56,153 nucleotides of DNA from Phlegmacium glaucopus (taxonomy: Eukaryota; Basidiomycota; Agaricomycetes; Agaricales; Cortinariaceae), in contig MU130003.1 in NCBI GenBank assembly GCA_015039465.1, forward strand, positions 1 through 56,153, written 5' to 3'. Below, in pieces: positions 44,738 through 55,385 of this stretch; positions within the stretch are counted from its first letter, which is position 1, and each line of letters starts with the position of its first letter. The notes below the pieces were generated by a model. The model made no database searches, was not told the origin of the DNA, and saw nothing but the letters and a program-made list of their open reading frames with translations. The position numbers and the translations under genes are program-made.

Positions 44738-46368
44738 CTATTCCTTTTTCGCCTTTTCCTGGTCTTTGACTTCACGCGGTCGAGTTCCTATCGCATATCC
44801 GATGGTGCCAACGAGAACCAAAGCGGCTCCAGTCCACATCAACCTCGTATCCACCTCTTGCGACTGCTTTCCCTCACCAGGTCCTACTAAAGCAACACCC
44901 AGCGAACTGAACATAGCATCTAAGTCCAGTCGAAATATGTTCCACAAGGACCAATCAAACATCGATCCGTCTAAACCGAGCACACCACAAATTTTTTCCG
45001 AAGCTAGAAATGCGAAACCACGAATGACATGTCCCACATGAGTTATACCTACTACGCTAATGATCAAGCTAATAGCTTTACGGACGACGAGGACTAGCGT
45101 GACGGTGAGGGCGCTGACTCGAGTTGTGAGTCTGTGTACTCCCGCTACGCAAACAAGTTGGGTGATTGTGTTTAAGACGAGGGGGAGATAGATGTGTGGT
45201 ATAGACAACGAGACCGAAAGTGGGTAATCGTAAAGGTCTGTTGAGAGATTCGATTTTGGTAGGGATTGAGATATTGAAAGGAGAGAGAGATTTCCTGATT
45301 GTGGGAAAAGATGGATTGGGAGAGGAGGTAGAGACTGCAAGAGGATGATGCTCGGAGGAAATGAAGTTGTGTTCATAGAGGCTGGGATAGATAGAGGAAA
45401 GCTAAAATTGGCCCTTGGTCCTATGGTATTCAGCTGGTCCATCTGAGCGGCCAAATTGGGCAGGAGCGGCACCAGCATAGGGAGCGCAAGGAAATGGAGG
45501 TAAAACATGGATTCTTGCCATGGTAAACTTTCAGGTTCCTTGATCGAGGTTACAACGTCATTCTGTTTCGGAGAAGGTAAAGATGGCCGTATGTATTGGG
45601 AATATGTCCAGTCTTGGACGAGGCCCAAGAAGCCAGAAAGGATAAGAGCTAGAGTGAGGATACCTATGCCAGATGCATACGTGTATGGGTTAATAGGGGA
45701 TGCTGCTGATGACGAGTGTGGCTCGGACGCAGAAAGGGTGGTAATTATGACGCCGATTGTAATCAAGATGACAGACGTGATTTGCGTTAGGGTATATCTG
45801 GCAAACAGGATTAGTATCACGTTTCAATCCAGAAATGACCATTCACGAGGAAACGATGTAAAGGTTATTTGAAAGGAGTACGCTGGAAGGGTACACCTTG
45901 TAAATCGATCCCTCAGCGTTGTGAAGGCCTGTCATTGCAACAAACGTGGACAGGACCCAAATCTCAATCCCCTCCAGAAAAGGGACACACATACCTTTTA
46001 TTTGACACCAACCATCCAATGAACATACTGACGATCAGTCCTCCGCTTCTAAATATTATATGAACGGCCATGGGAATACGATAAGCAAAGGCTGCGTTGT
46101 TGAGCAACGAAACCAGATAAAATAGCACGACCTGGATAAGGTAATGAGTAATTGGGACTCGACGTGGTCGAAAACGAGGGCCATAGGGTGTCCATATGAT
46201 AAATTTGGGAAGACCATGAAGAGAAATGAGTAGAAATTGGAAGAAAGTAAGGACAGATCCAGAGTTTGGGTGTTGTAACGTCAGTTGCTCCAAGGTAATA
46301 GCGTTGCTGCAGCAACCACCAAAGATGAGAAACATGGTTGTGAACCATGTCGATAAAAGAGTTAACAT
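44738..46368 (-). CDS. UAA-family nucleotide-sugar transporter (YEA4/SLC35B4-like)
   Basis: Multi-spanning ER/Golgi transporter, probably for UDP-N-acetylglucosamine or a related nucleotide sugar. Two exons, 46368-45995 and 45797-44738, give 477 aa. The family signature FGGCCSNAITLEQL is near the N-terminus, followed by GSVLTFFQFLLISLHG, NNAAFAYRIPMAVHIIFRSG, IGWLVSNKRYTLTQITSV and GLVQDWTY. The Gly/Ala-rich helix near the C-terminus reads MWTGAALVLVGTIGYAIG. A Ser/Pro/Asn-rich segment of about 90 residues between the middle helices makes it clearly longer than yeast Yea4 and carries several NxS/T sites. The end, KAKKE, fits a KxKxx ER-retrieval signal. I start at the ATG at 46368. Substrate is inferred from the family only. 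Confidence 0.88.
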
Positions 46369-47937
46369 CGTTATTAAACAAGCAGTCAAATTTCAAGTAA
46401 TCATTATATTGCAAAGAGTCAGAACATCGAGGCATAAACACGTTGACATAATCACCTGACTTCCGCGGTCACTCAGTCTTTTGGCAACAACGGCCGTACA
46501 AATATTCTAACGTTGTATATATCTTCGACCACTGAGGTCAGTGAACCAAAATACTGAATGGCCAATCTCGCATCGAAGCTGCTATCGAATCTAACAGCAC
46601 CGGCATCATCATAATCAACTGCCTATGCCCGACTCTACCTCTTGTCCTTGGGATGACTGAGATTTTGTATACGTATACTACAGATTCCCATTGACGATCA
46701 TGTCCAGCACCTGTGTCATATCCAACTGGAGAACCCAGAGAAATGCGAGCGTTACATCTCCTCGTCGATGTTTTCGTTCAAGGTTCCCAAGTAGTTGAAT
46801 CCGGAAGCGATCACGCAAAGCTGAGCTTCATTCTAAGATAGTGTGTTCGCCAACATGACAGTGGTACGGGCTTCGGAAGCGTTGTCTCAAAGGGATTATC
46901 TTCAGTCGCCAACTGGAAGAAACTATTATCTTAGCCTACGGATGTTCTCAAAGCTGAGACTAGCTTGGAATATCCTCTAGCTCTTTCCTTTCACCGAACA
47001 GACCGAACACAAGGACAAAATTATTCGGAGGAGTGGCATTGCATCTATAATCAAGCGCGCTCGTTTCCCGACCCGTCAACACTAATAATAACGACTTTTG
47101 TTCATTCCATGCTCCGGGGCACAGGGCCATTCTCAGTCCTGAATCCGTAGCAGTCTCAGTCCGCCTTCGAAAACAACAGCGCCTGGTATTGATGCACTTC
47201 CGTACATTTTGCTTCCACTTGCAGGATTTTGAGTTAGAGGTGTTTTTTTTTACCCTTTTAAAATCAAACAGTTTCTGACCTATGATATAGGATCAAGAAA
47301 AGCTTCTCGAACCGCTACAGTTCTTGCCTCCAACTAAAGCGCGTGAACCCAATGCTACTATTCGCCTTGCGTATGTGGGGACTCTTTTGTTACTGTGCCA
47401 TATGCGTTAGGGCTTTGACTACCAGCGGCAACATGGAGTATACGAGCGACTCATGAACGTGAAAAAAATGAGCAATGTTTTTTTTTTCGCACTCAGTCTC
47501 GAAATAATTTGCAACACTGTAGATATCCGAGAGCTACAAGGTGAAGAATGGAATCTCTTAAATGCAGACGAAGAAATTGAAGAAAACACAGAAGTGGACA
47601 CATAGATGGACACTAGCGACAATCAGTGCAGGATGCTGCCGACTCAGATGACGAAGACATGAGAATCAAAGAAATTTGGACTTTACCCAAATGATCAAAT
47701 ATATTCTTTGATTGAAAGGTTATAAAGGCTGAGGCCAACTCTACCTTGATCAACGACTAAAACAAGAAGTGGGGTTTCAACCGCCCAAAGAGTCGTGAAG
47801 AAGTATTGGTGACGGTCACAATTGTACCTCTGACCTGTGTGTGCTCAACCTTATCAAAACCTTCACGTTGCCGAAATAGGTGAGAACCTCCTTCGTTTGC
47901 TTCATCGTCGTTCACATCTACAAGAGCCTCCTTCGCA
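46369..47937. other. Intergenic with decayed or unrecognised coding sequence
   Basis: Several plus-strand pieces look coding but are interrupted. About 46690-46960 reads DDHVQHLCHIQLENPEKCER, then stops, then DSVFANMTVVRASEALSQRD in the same frame. About 47120-47235 reads PESVAVSVRLRKQQRLVLMH, which could splice to QEKLLEPLQFLPPTKAREP (from 47292) and then to FDYQRQHGVYERLMNV (from about 47412), ending in an acidic tail. I cannot name the protein. In-frame stops in the first part suggest a degraded gene. Immediately before 47938 lies the promoter of the G-domain gene. Confidence 0.35.
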
Positions 47938-50900
47938 ATGTCTGCTTCATCGAAACCCCAACTCACTACTGAGCAGATTCGGAAACTGCAAGCAAAGTTT
48001 ACTCGATTCCGTATCCTCGTGATCGGACGAGCCAACGCAGGCAAGACAACAATCCTGCGAAGGCTCTGCAATACTACAGGAGAACCTACGATCTTTAGTC
48101 CGAATGGTCAAATGGTGAGGTATATGGTGAAAGTTGATTCCAAATACTGACATCCATCCTCATGATCTCAGATCGAGTCCTCAGGCCTTAATCCGTCGAT
48201 AGGGGTAAGCGGTTCCTGTACTAGTATTGGGTTATGGTTCAGTTAATATCCTCACACTGCAGCGTGGAGGGCATGACATCAAGAATCAAATGGTATTTCG
48301 AAACAACCCTGGTTTTATCTTTCACGATTCCCGTGGTTTTGAAGCTGGCGGCGCTGAGGAGTTGAAGATGGTACAGGAGTTCATTAAGGAGCGTTCGAAA
48401 GCAAAAAAAGTGGAGGAGCAGCTTCATGCAATTTGGTGTGTTGGTACTCGGCTTTAGAGAACAAATTTCTTGACAGAATTGTTTTGGGGGTAGGTACTGT
48501 ATCCCAACGAGTGATGACCGACCAATCACAGCAGCAGAAAAGAAGTTTTTCAATGAATGTGGGACAGGGCTTGGTATGTGTGTTATTTTATCAACATGTT
48601 ACGTTGAAGGGTGAGTCTGTGAAGTACCAGTGATTATTTTGTGGACCAAGACCGACTCCCTTGATGTTGCGAAAATTAAGCAACTTATGAAGGAAGGTAA
48701 CAGCAAATCTGAGGCAATGCAACAAGCTCCGCAAAAAGCTTGGGCCGATTATGAAAGTAATATCTATCCGCTCTTTGATAGGTTTAAATATCCACCAAAG
48801 GCACATGTTGTATTTCGAAGTAAGTGTTATACTTGTTAATGATTATTTGGCTAATTGGTGGTATAGAGATGCATGAGCCTGGAGCTGATTGTAAAGACTT
48901 GATTGAAAAAACAACAGATGCATTGTCTAGTGAAGAATTGCAACAGCTCTTTCTTTCAGCACAGCAAAACAATATTGAAGTGTGTATTAAATATGGGCTT
49001 AAAAGGTTGGGAACTATGATATTTTTAAATTCCCACATTAATTGTAATTCCTAGAGTTTTGAATGAGAATCTGTTGAGACATTTTAAAAACAATGAAGGA
49101 CATTGGGCATATTTCATGGCAATTGTTCTGAGATATTTTCCACAAATTGTAGTATGTCTTTGACCAGTCTAAAGAAGCCATTGACAACTGATTAATTTTT
49201 ATAGTGTTATCTTGAGCATTTAGGGCTTAAGACTTTGGGCTAACATATATTGTGACAGTATGTGTGTAGGAAAAGAGTCACTATTATTGCTTATTACCTG
49301 AAATTTTTTGACAGATTGTAAGTGCAAGCCCATCTTGATCTGCCTTGACTCTAGCCTACTCTTTTGACAGGAAGTAAGTGCAAGGCAATCTTGATCTGCC
49401 TTGAACCTTGCTTACTTTTTTGACAGTCTGTAAGTGCAGGACATCTTGATCTGCCTTGTCTCTAGCTTACTCTTTTGAAAGATTGTAAGCATAACAATCT
49501 TGATCTGCCTTGACTCTAACTTATTCTTTTGAAAGGGGGTAATTGCAAGACAATCTTGATCTACCTTGACTCTAGCTTACTCTTTTGACAGGGGGTGAGT
49601 GGAAGACCATCTTGATCTGCCTGGACTATAGCTTACTCTTTTGACAGGGGGTAAGTGGGGGGAATCTTGATCTGCCTGGAGTCTAGCTTACTCTTTTGAC
49701 GGGAGGTAAGTGGAAGACCATCTTGATCTCCCTTGAATCTAGCTTACTCTTTTAACAGTTGGTAAGTGCAAGATAATTTTGATATACCTTGACTCTAGCT
49801 TATTCTTTTGACAGTCTGTAAGTATGACTGTCTGATCTATCTTGACTTTAGCTTATTCTTTTGACAGTCTGTAAGTGCAAGACCATCTTGATCTGCCTTG
49901 ACTCTAGCTTACTCCCATGACAGTGGGTAAGTGCAAGACCATCTTGATCTCCCTTGACTCTAGCTTACTCTTTTGACAGTGGGTAAGTACAAGGCCATTT
50001 TTATCTGCCTTGACCTTAGCTTACTCTTTTGACAGGAGGTAAGTGCAAGACCATCTTGATCTATCTTGACTCTAGCTTACTCTTTTGACAGGAGGTAAGT
50101 GGAAGACCATCTTGATCCACCTTAACTCTAGCTTACTCTTTTGACAGTGGGCAAGTGCAAGACAATCTTGATCTGCTCTGACTCTAGCTCACCCTTTTGA
50201 CAGGAGGTAAGTAGAAGACCATTTTGATCTATCTAGCTTACTCTTTTGACAGTCTGTGAGTGCAAGACCATCTTGACCTGCCTTGACTCTAGCTTATTCT
50301 TTTGACAGTTGGTAAGTGCAAGACTATCTTGATCCACCTTTCCTCTAGAGTTTACTCTTTAACAGCAGGTAAGTCCAAGGCCATGATCTGCCTTGACTCT
50401 AGCTTACTCTTTTGACAGTCTGTAGGTGCAGGACCATCTTGATCTGCCTTGACTCTGGCTTATTCCTCTGTCAGTCTGTAAGTACAAGACTATCTTGATC
50501 TGCCTTGACTCTAGCTTACCTTTTTTACAGAAGGTAAGTGCAAGACTGTCTTGGTCTGCCTTGACTCTAGCTTACTCTTTGGACAGGAGGTAAGTGCAAA
50601 CACAGAGAAGTCTCTATTATTCTGTCACCCTCTATAATCTGTTTGGACAGTATGTAGGTGCACCAATTATATCTTTGTTTCTACTTACCTAATTGGCATA
50701 TCTTTTGGACAGTATGTAAGTCAAACATGTAATGTTATTTACCAATTACTCCATGACCTACATTTCCCAACAGCAAGTATGTGCAACAATTTCTGATCTG
50801 TCTTTTTCTCTGCTTACCAATGTAATATATTTGCTTACAGATGGTAAGTATGATTACTTGTAACCTTTTGTATGATCTCTATAACGAATATCATTTGGTG

Positions 50901-51627
50901 ATCCTTTTTTTGCCTCATTCCCATCTCTGTATTGACTTTTTTTTATCCAGTTTTACAAATTCAATGTACAGGATTTCATCTCCAAAATTATGTCACCCAT
51001 TGTGAGTGTTTGCTCTTTGGAAATACACTGGCAGAGGAGTGGTTAATTTCATCCTTCCAATTTTTTCAAGCTTTCCAGCCTATCTACCAAATTCAACTTA
51101 AAAGAAACCACATACTGTGCAATTGGTATGCATCTGATTCAACTTTTTTTCCATATTCTCCATGATGATGATATTGACTGTTACTATTAGTTGCAGCTAT
51201 TATTGGCCACTTGTCTTTCTTTCTTCATCAAGAATCACCAAGTACCAAAAACTCTTTAGAAAGAGCTGCTCAAATTTATCAGCAATCAACTCATGATGCC
51301 TCTGTCAAGCAAGCAATTGAAAATCTTTTCAAAGGCTCTCATGTAAAGGGTCATGTCAAACATATATTCTCAAATCCTTTCAAGCATGTTGATGATGTCA
51401 ATTATGAATTACTGGTTGAGGAGGCTGTACAGACTGTGTTGAATAATCTCTTGTGTATGGATTCAATTTTTATTTGTTGATGAGTAGTACTAATTGGGAA
51501 CTATACCAGGGAAATAAGCCAATGCTCTGCTGCATACTTAAAATCCTCACATCCCTCTATGCAGATGACCAAAAACAGAAAAAATAATCTTGTGGGCAGT
51601 GAAGAAGAGCTCAGGAAGGAATGGTAG
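47938..51627 (+). CDS. G-domain (MMR_HSR1/AIG1-like) GTPase with micro-exon array
   Basis: P-loop GTPase of a type common in Agaricomycetes, role unknown. Exons: 47938-48114, 48172-48204, 48263-48435, 48494-48573, 48631-48819, 48867-49005, 49055-49148, [array], 50951-51001, 51071-51125, 51191-51452 and 51510-51627. Without the array it codes for 456 aa; with all 29 single-codon exons, 485 aa. G1 is GRANAGKT at 30-37, G3 is DSRG within FIFHDSRGFEAGGAEEL, and G4 is TKTD within WTKTDSLDV. The region after the G domain (RVLNENLLRHFKNN, RYFPQI, then FYKFNVQDFISKIM) leads to a hydrophobic AIVAAIIGHLSFFL segment and a helical tail ending ELRKEW. The array separates RYFPQI from FYKFNVQ, both in phase 0. 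Codon third positions are A/T-rich compared with the genes at 6-46 kb. Confidence 0.8.
49149..50950 (+). repeat. Tandem array of mini-introns with 3-nt micro-exon candidates
   Basis: 29 units. The triplet between a 3' splice site and the next 5' splice site starts at: 49259 TAT, 49315 ATT, 49371 GAA, 49427 TCT, 49482 ATT, 49536 GGG, 49592 GGG, 49648 GGG, 49703 GAG, 49759 TTG, 49815 TCT, 49868 TCT, 49924 TGG, 49980 TGG, 50036 GAG, 50092 GAG, 50148 TGG, 50204 GAG, 50253 TCT, 50309 TTG, 50366 CAG, 50419 TCT, 50475 TCT, 50531 AAG, 50587 GAG, 50651 TAT, 50713 TAT, 50774 CAA, 50841 ATG. Spacing is 56 bp in most units (range 49-67). A typical unit is GTAAGTGCAAGACCATCTTG, ATCTGCCTTGACTCTAG, CTTACTCTTTTGACAG. 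It thus has a consensus donor, branch-site-like TTGAC/CTTAC and a pyrimidine-rich acceptor. The intron length of 53 nt equals the other introns in the window. Exceptions: 49703 is preceded by CGG instead of CAG; 50148 is followed by a GC donor; 49482 and 49536 use AAAG acceptors. Whether the triplets are really included in mRNA cannot be seen from DNA. Confidence 0.9.
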
Positions 51628-52431
51628 CAAATTGCTGAATATCTTTGCTTGTAATTGTAATTTGTGGAATGAAAGTATATTGCTTGCACCTGTTCAATTC
51701 ATTAGTTGTAAATAGTCCTATGCCAGCAGCATGTACTATTTGATCATTCATGCCACATCACACATCACACTAAGTGATACTTGTTAGGGAATGTCAACTA
51801 TACTGTGACTAAGGAAGATGTTATCGCCTGTAACCAAGTTTATACTAAGGTGCTGTCTAGAGATGGCACCTGCTACCTTATATACATGTAGACTGAGGTA
51901 ACTACACTGTGCTTTGGTATAAAAATTTGGCTATTCTGAATTACTTATTTTCAGATGTGTTTTTTCATGTATTTTTCTATCCTGAGTCAAATCTGTAGTT
52001 AGTTTGTAAAAGAAACATTGGTGCAAGAGAAACCAAATTTGTTGACCCCGGTTAACCATGACTGTAGGCCAAAAAAGTTTCAAAAAAATCCAGTGAATTA
52101 ACCATGGATGCAAGAGATGGAGAGAATTCAACCACTCTGCAAGCTCAGATGATGAGAAAGCCATGCCCTTGCAACAGAAAATTTTCCATATTTGAGACCC
52201 CAATCACAAATACATTGAGTATAGGATTCCTCTCAGATCTACTCATAATGTATGGGGAATGGTAAAGTACTGACAATCACAACACTTTCACACTTTACTT
52301 TGCTAACAACTACATCAACTACATAGATAATTATCCTAAGTCTTTATGTTCCAAATCCACCTCCCTTCAGTCCTTTGCACAATATTGTGTTGTTGTAAAA
52401 AGGAGCCATGCTTTGCCATAAGTTTGAAAAG
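51628..52431. other. Convergent intergenic region between GTPase and WD40 genes
   Basis: A/T-rich, no coding exon supported. It contains the 3' untranslated regions of both genes. Short open frames on the minus strand near 51931-52203 lack domain signal. Confidence 0.5.
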
Positions 52432-55385
52432 CTAGCATTGATACTATATTTGAGAGAAAAATTAAGCAATTAAATAACAATGTGGAATACTGGTATAAGG
52501 GCCATACATACCTCTAGAAGCAAAATTTCTCCTGTTCCATATCCAAGGCATATTTTGGATGAGTGGTAGCTGACACATGTTGGCTTGCGAAAAGGTGATG
52601 GAATCCAAATGTTATGAAGGTTTATGGTATGGAAGATTGTGTCTTGATATATATTAAGAAATGATAACTGCAATGAGGGGTGAATTTTGCCATCAGCATG
52701 ATGGTGGATAAAAACACCATCAGGAATTGATGATAAAACAACTAATTGACTATTATCAGATAAAGATGGAACAAAGGTATGCCCATTTAACTTTGCCTTA
52801 CACTTTCCTGTTGCTGTATCCCAGATCCATGCAATGTTATCCTCAGATACAGACACAATATGCTTATCATTAGGAGAGAAGACAGCAGAGAAGACAGCTT
52901 CTGAATGCCCTTTCAGTTCTGCCTCACACTCTCCTGTGGCTGTATTCCAGATCCGTACAGTTTTGTCATCAGATGCAGACACAACACACATACTATCAGA
53001 AGAGAAGATAGCAGAGCCAACAGAACCTAAATGTCCTTTCAGCTCTGCCTCACATTCTCCTGTGGCTGTATTCCAGATCCTTGCAGTTTTGTCATCAGAT
53101 GCAGACACAATATGCATACCATTAGGAGAGAAGGCAGCAGAGCGGACCCATCCTGAATGTCCTTTCAGCTCTGCCTCACACTCTCCTGTGGCTGTACTCC
53201 AGATCTGTGCAGTTTTGTCATAAGATGCAGACACAATATGCATATGGTCAGGAGAGAATATGGCAGAGGACACCAAGCTTGAATGTCCTCTTAGCTCTGC
53301 CTCACACTCTCCCGTGGCTGTATTCCATATCTGTGCAGTATTATCATGAGATGCAGACACAATATACATACCATCAGGAGAGAACACAGCAGAGTAGACC
53401 CAATCTGAATGTCCTTTTAGCTCTTCCTCACACTCTCCTGTGGCTGCATTCCAGATCCATGCAGTTTTATCACTAGATGCAGACACAATATACATACCAT
53501 CAGGAGAGAATACAGCAGAGTAGACAACTCCTGAATGTCCTTTTAGCTCTGCCTCACACTCACCGGTGGCTGTACTCCAGATCCATGCAGTGTTATCATG
53601 AGATGCAGACACAATATGCATACCATCAGGAGAGAACACAGCAGAGCAGACAGTGTCTGAATGTCCTTTCAGCTCTGCCTTGCATACTCCTGTGGCCACA
53701 TTCCAGATCCGTGCAGTGTTATCATAAGATGCAGATACAATATGCATACTATCAGGAGAGAAGACAGCAGAGGAGACCCAGCTTAAATGTCCTTTTAGCT
53801 CTGTCTCACACTCTCCTGAGGTTGTATTCCAGATCCGTGCAGTGTTATCCCCAGATGCAGACACAATGTGCATACCATCAGGAGAAAACACAGCAGAGAA
53901 AACAGTTTCTGAATGTCCTTTCAGCTCTGCCTCACACTCTCCTGTAGCTGTATTCCAGATACGTGCAGTGTTGTCATCAGATGCAGACACAATATGCATA
54001 CCATCAGGAGAGAAGACAGCAGAGCGGACCCATCCTGAATGTCCTTTCAGCTGTACCTCACATTCCCATGTGGCTGTATTCCATATCCATGCAGTGTTAT
54101 CATTAGATGCAGATGCAATATGCATACCATCTGGAGAGTAGACAGCAGAGAAGACCCATCCTGAATGTCCTTTCAGCTTGGCCTCACACTCTCCTGTGGC
54201 CACATTCCAGATCCTTGCAGTTTGGTCAAAAGATGCAGATACAATATGCATACCATCAGGAGAGAATACAGCAGAGCCAACAATTCCTAAATGTCCTTTC
54301 AACTCTGCTTCACACTCTCCTGTGACTGCATTCCAGATCCGTGCAGTGTTATCACTAGATGCAGACACAATATGCATACCATCAGGAGAAAACACAGCAG
54401 AGTGGATAATTCCTGAATGTCCTTTTAGCTCTGCTTCACACTCTCCTATGGCTGTATTCCAGATCTGTGCAGTGTGATCATAGGATGCAGACACAATATT
54501 CATACCATCAGGAGAGAACACAGCAGAGCAGACAGTTTCTGAATGTCCTTTCAACTCAGCCTCACACACTCCTGTGATTGTATTCCAGATCCGTGCAGTG
54601 TTATCATAAGATGCAGACACAATATGCCTGCCATCTGGAGAGAACACAGCAGAGTGGACCCGTTCTGAGTGTCCTTTTAGTTCTGTCTCACACTCTCCTG
54701 AGGTTGTATTCCATATCTGTACAGTGTTATCCCCAGATGCAGACACAATATGCATACCATCAGGGGAAAACACAGCAGAGAAGACAGTTTCTGAATGTCC
54801 TTTTAACTCTGCCTCACATTCTCCTGTGGCTGTATTCCAGATCCTTGCAGTTGTGTCATCAGATGCAGATACAATATGCATACCATCAGGAGAGAAGACA
54901 GCAGAGCGGACCCATCCTGAATGTCCTTTCAGCTTTGCCTCACACTCTCCTGTAGCTGTATTCCAGATCCTTGCAGTGTTGTCATAAGATGCAGACACAA
55001 TATGTATGCCATCAGGAGAGAAGACAGCAGAGAAGACCCATCCTGAATGTCCTTTCAGCTCTGCCTCACACTCTCCTGTGACTGCATTCCAGATCCGTGC
55101 AGTGCTATCATAAGATGCAGACACAATATGCATGCCATTAGGAGAAAACACAGCAGACCCAACAATTCCTAAATGTCCTTTTAGCTCTGCCTCACATTCT
55201 CCTGTGGCTGCATTCCAGATTCGTGCAGTATTATCACCAGATGCAGACACAATATGCATACCATCTGGAGAGAACATGGCAGAGAAGACAACTCCTGAAT
55301 GTCCTTTCAGCTCTGCCTCACATTCTCCTGTGGCTGTATTCCAGATCCTTGCAGTCTTGTCATAAGATGCAGACACAATGTGCAT
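52432..55385 (-). CDS. WD40-repeat protein (possibly the C-terminal part of an NLR-WD40 gene)
   Basis: Exon 55385-52512 plus a 12-nt last exon 52443-52432 (YQC-stop) encode 961 aa counted from the first in-frame ATG. After 18 residues of a partial repeat come 20 full WD40 repeats of exactly 42 aa (residues 19-858), typically TGECEAELKGHSGWVFSAVF followed by SPDGMHIVSASYDNTARIWN. A divergent repeat and a tail of about 90 aa ending GTGEILLLE follow. Repeats 1-7 are nearly copied as repeats 8-14. Such near-identical WD40 arrays are typical of fungal STAND proteins of the HET-E class, but no NACHT is present. Upstream the same frame stays open to a good splice acceptor at 55436, so the true start may be in an upstream exon. 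The 20 repeats would make almost three seven-bladed propellers. Confidence 0.85.

Noticed and set aside
46369..46389. Upstream start of the UAA transporter at 46389
   Set aside because: That codon is TTG. The first ATG, at 46368, gives a normal N-terminus just before the FGGCCSN signature.
49149..50950. CRISPR-like regularity of the 56-bp repeat
   Set aside because: The genome is eukaryotic, the variable part is only 3 nt, and the constant part has clear splice signals. It is an intron-like array, not a CRISPR locus.
53207..54987. Many plus-strand open frames of 60-156 codons
   Set aside because: They are antisense shadows of the WD40 repeats: repeated coding on the minus strand keeps the opposite frames open periodically.
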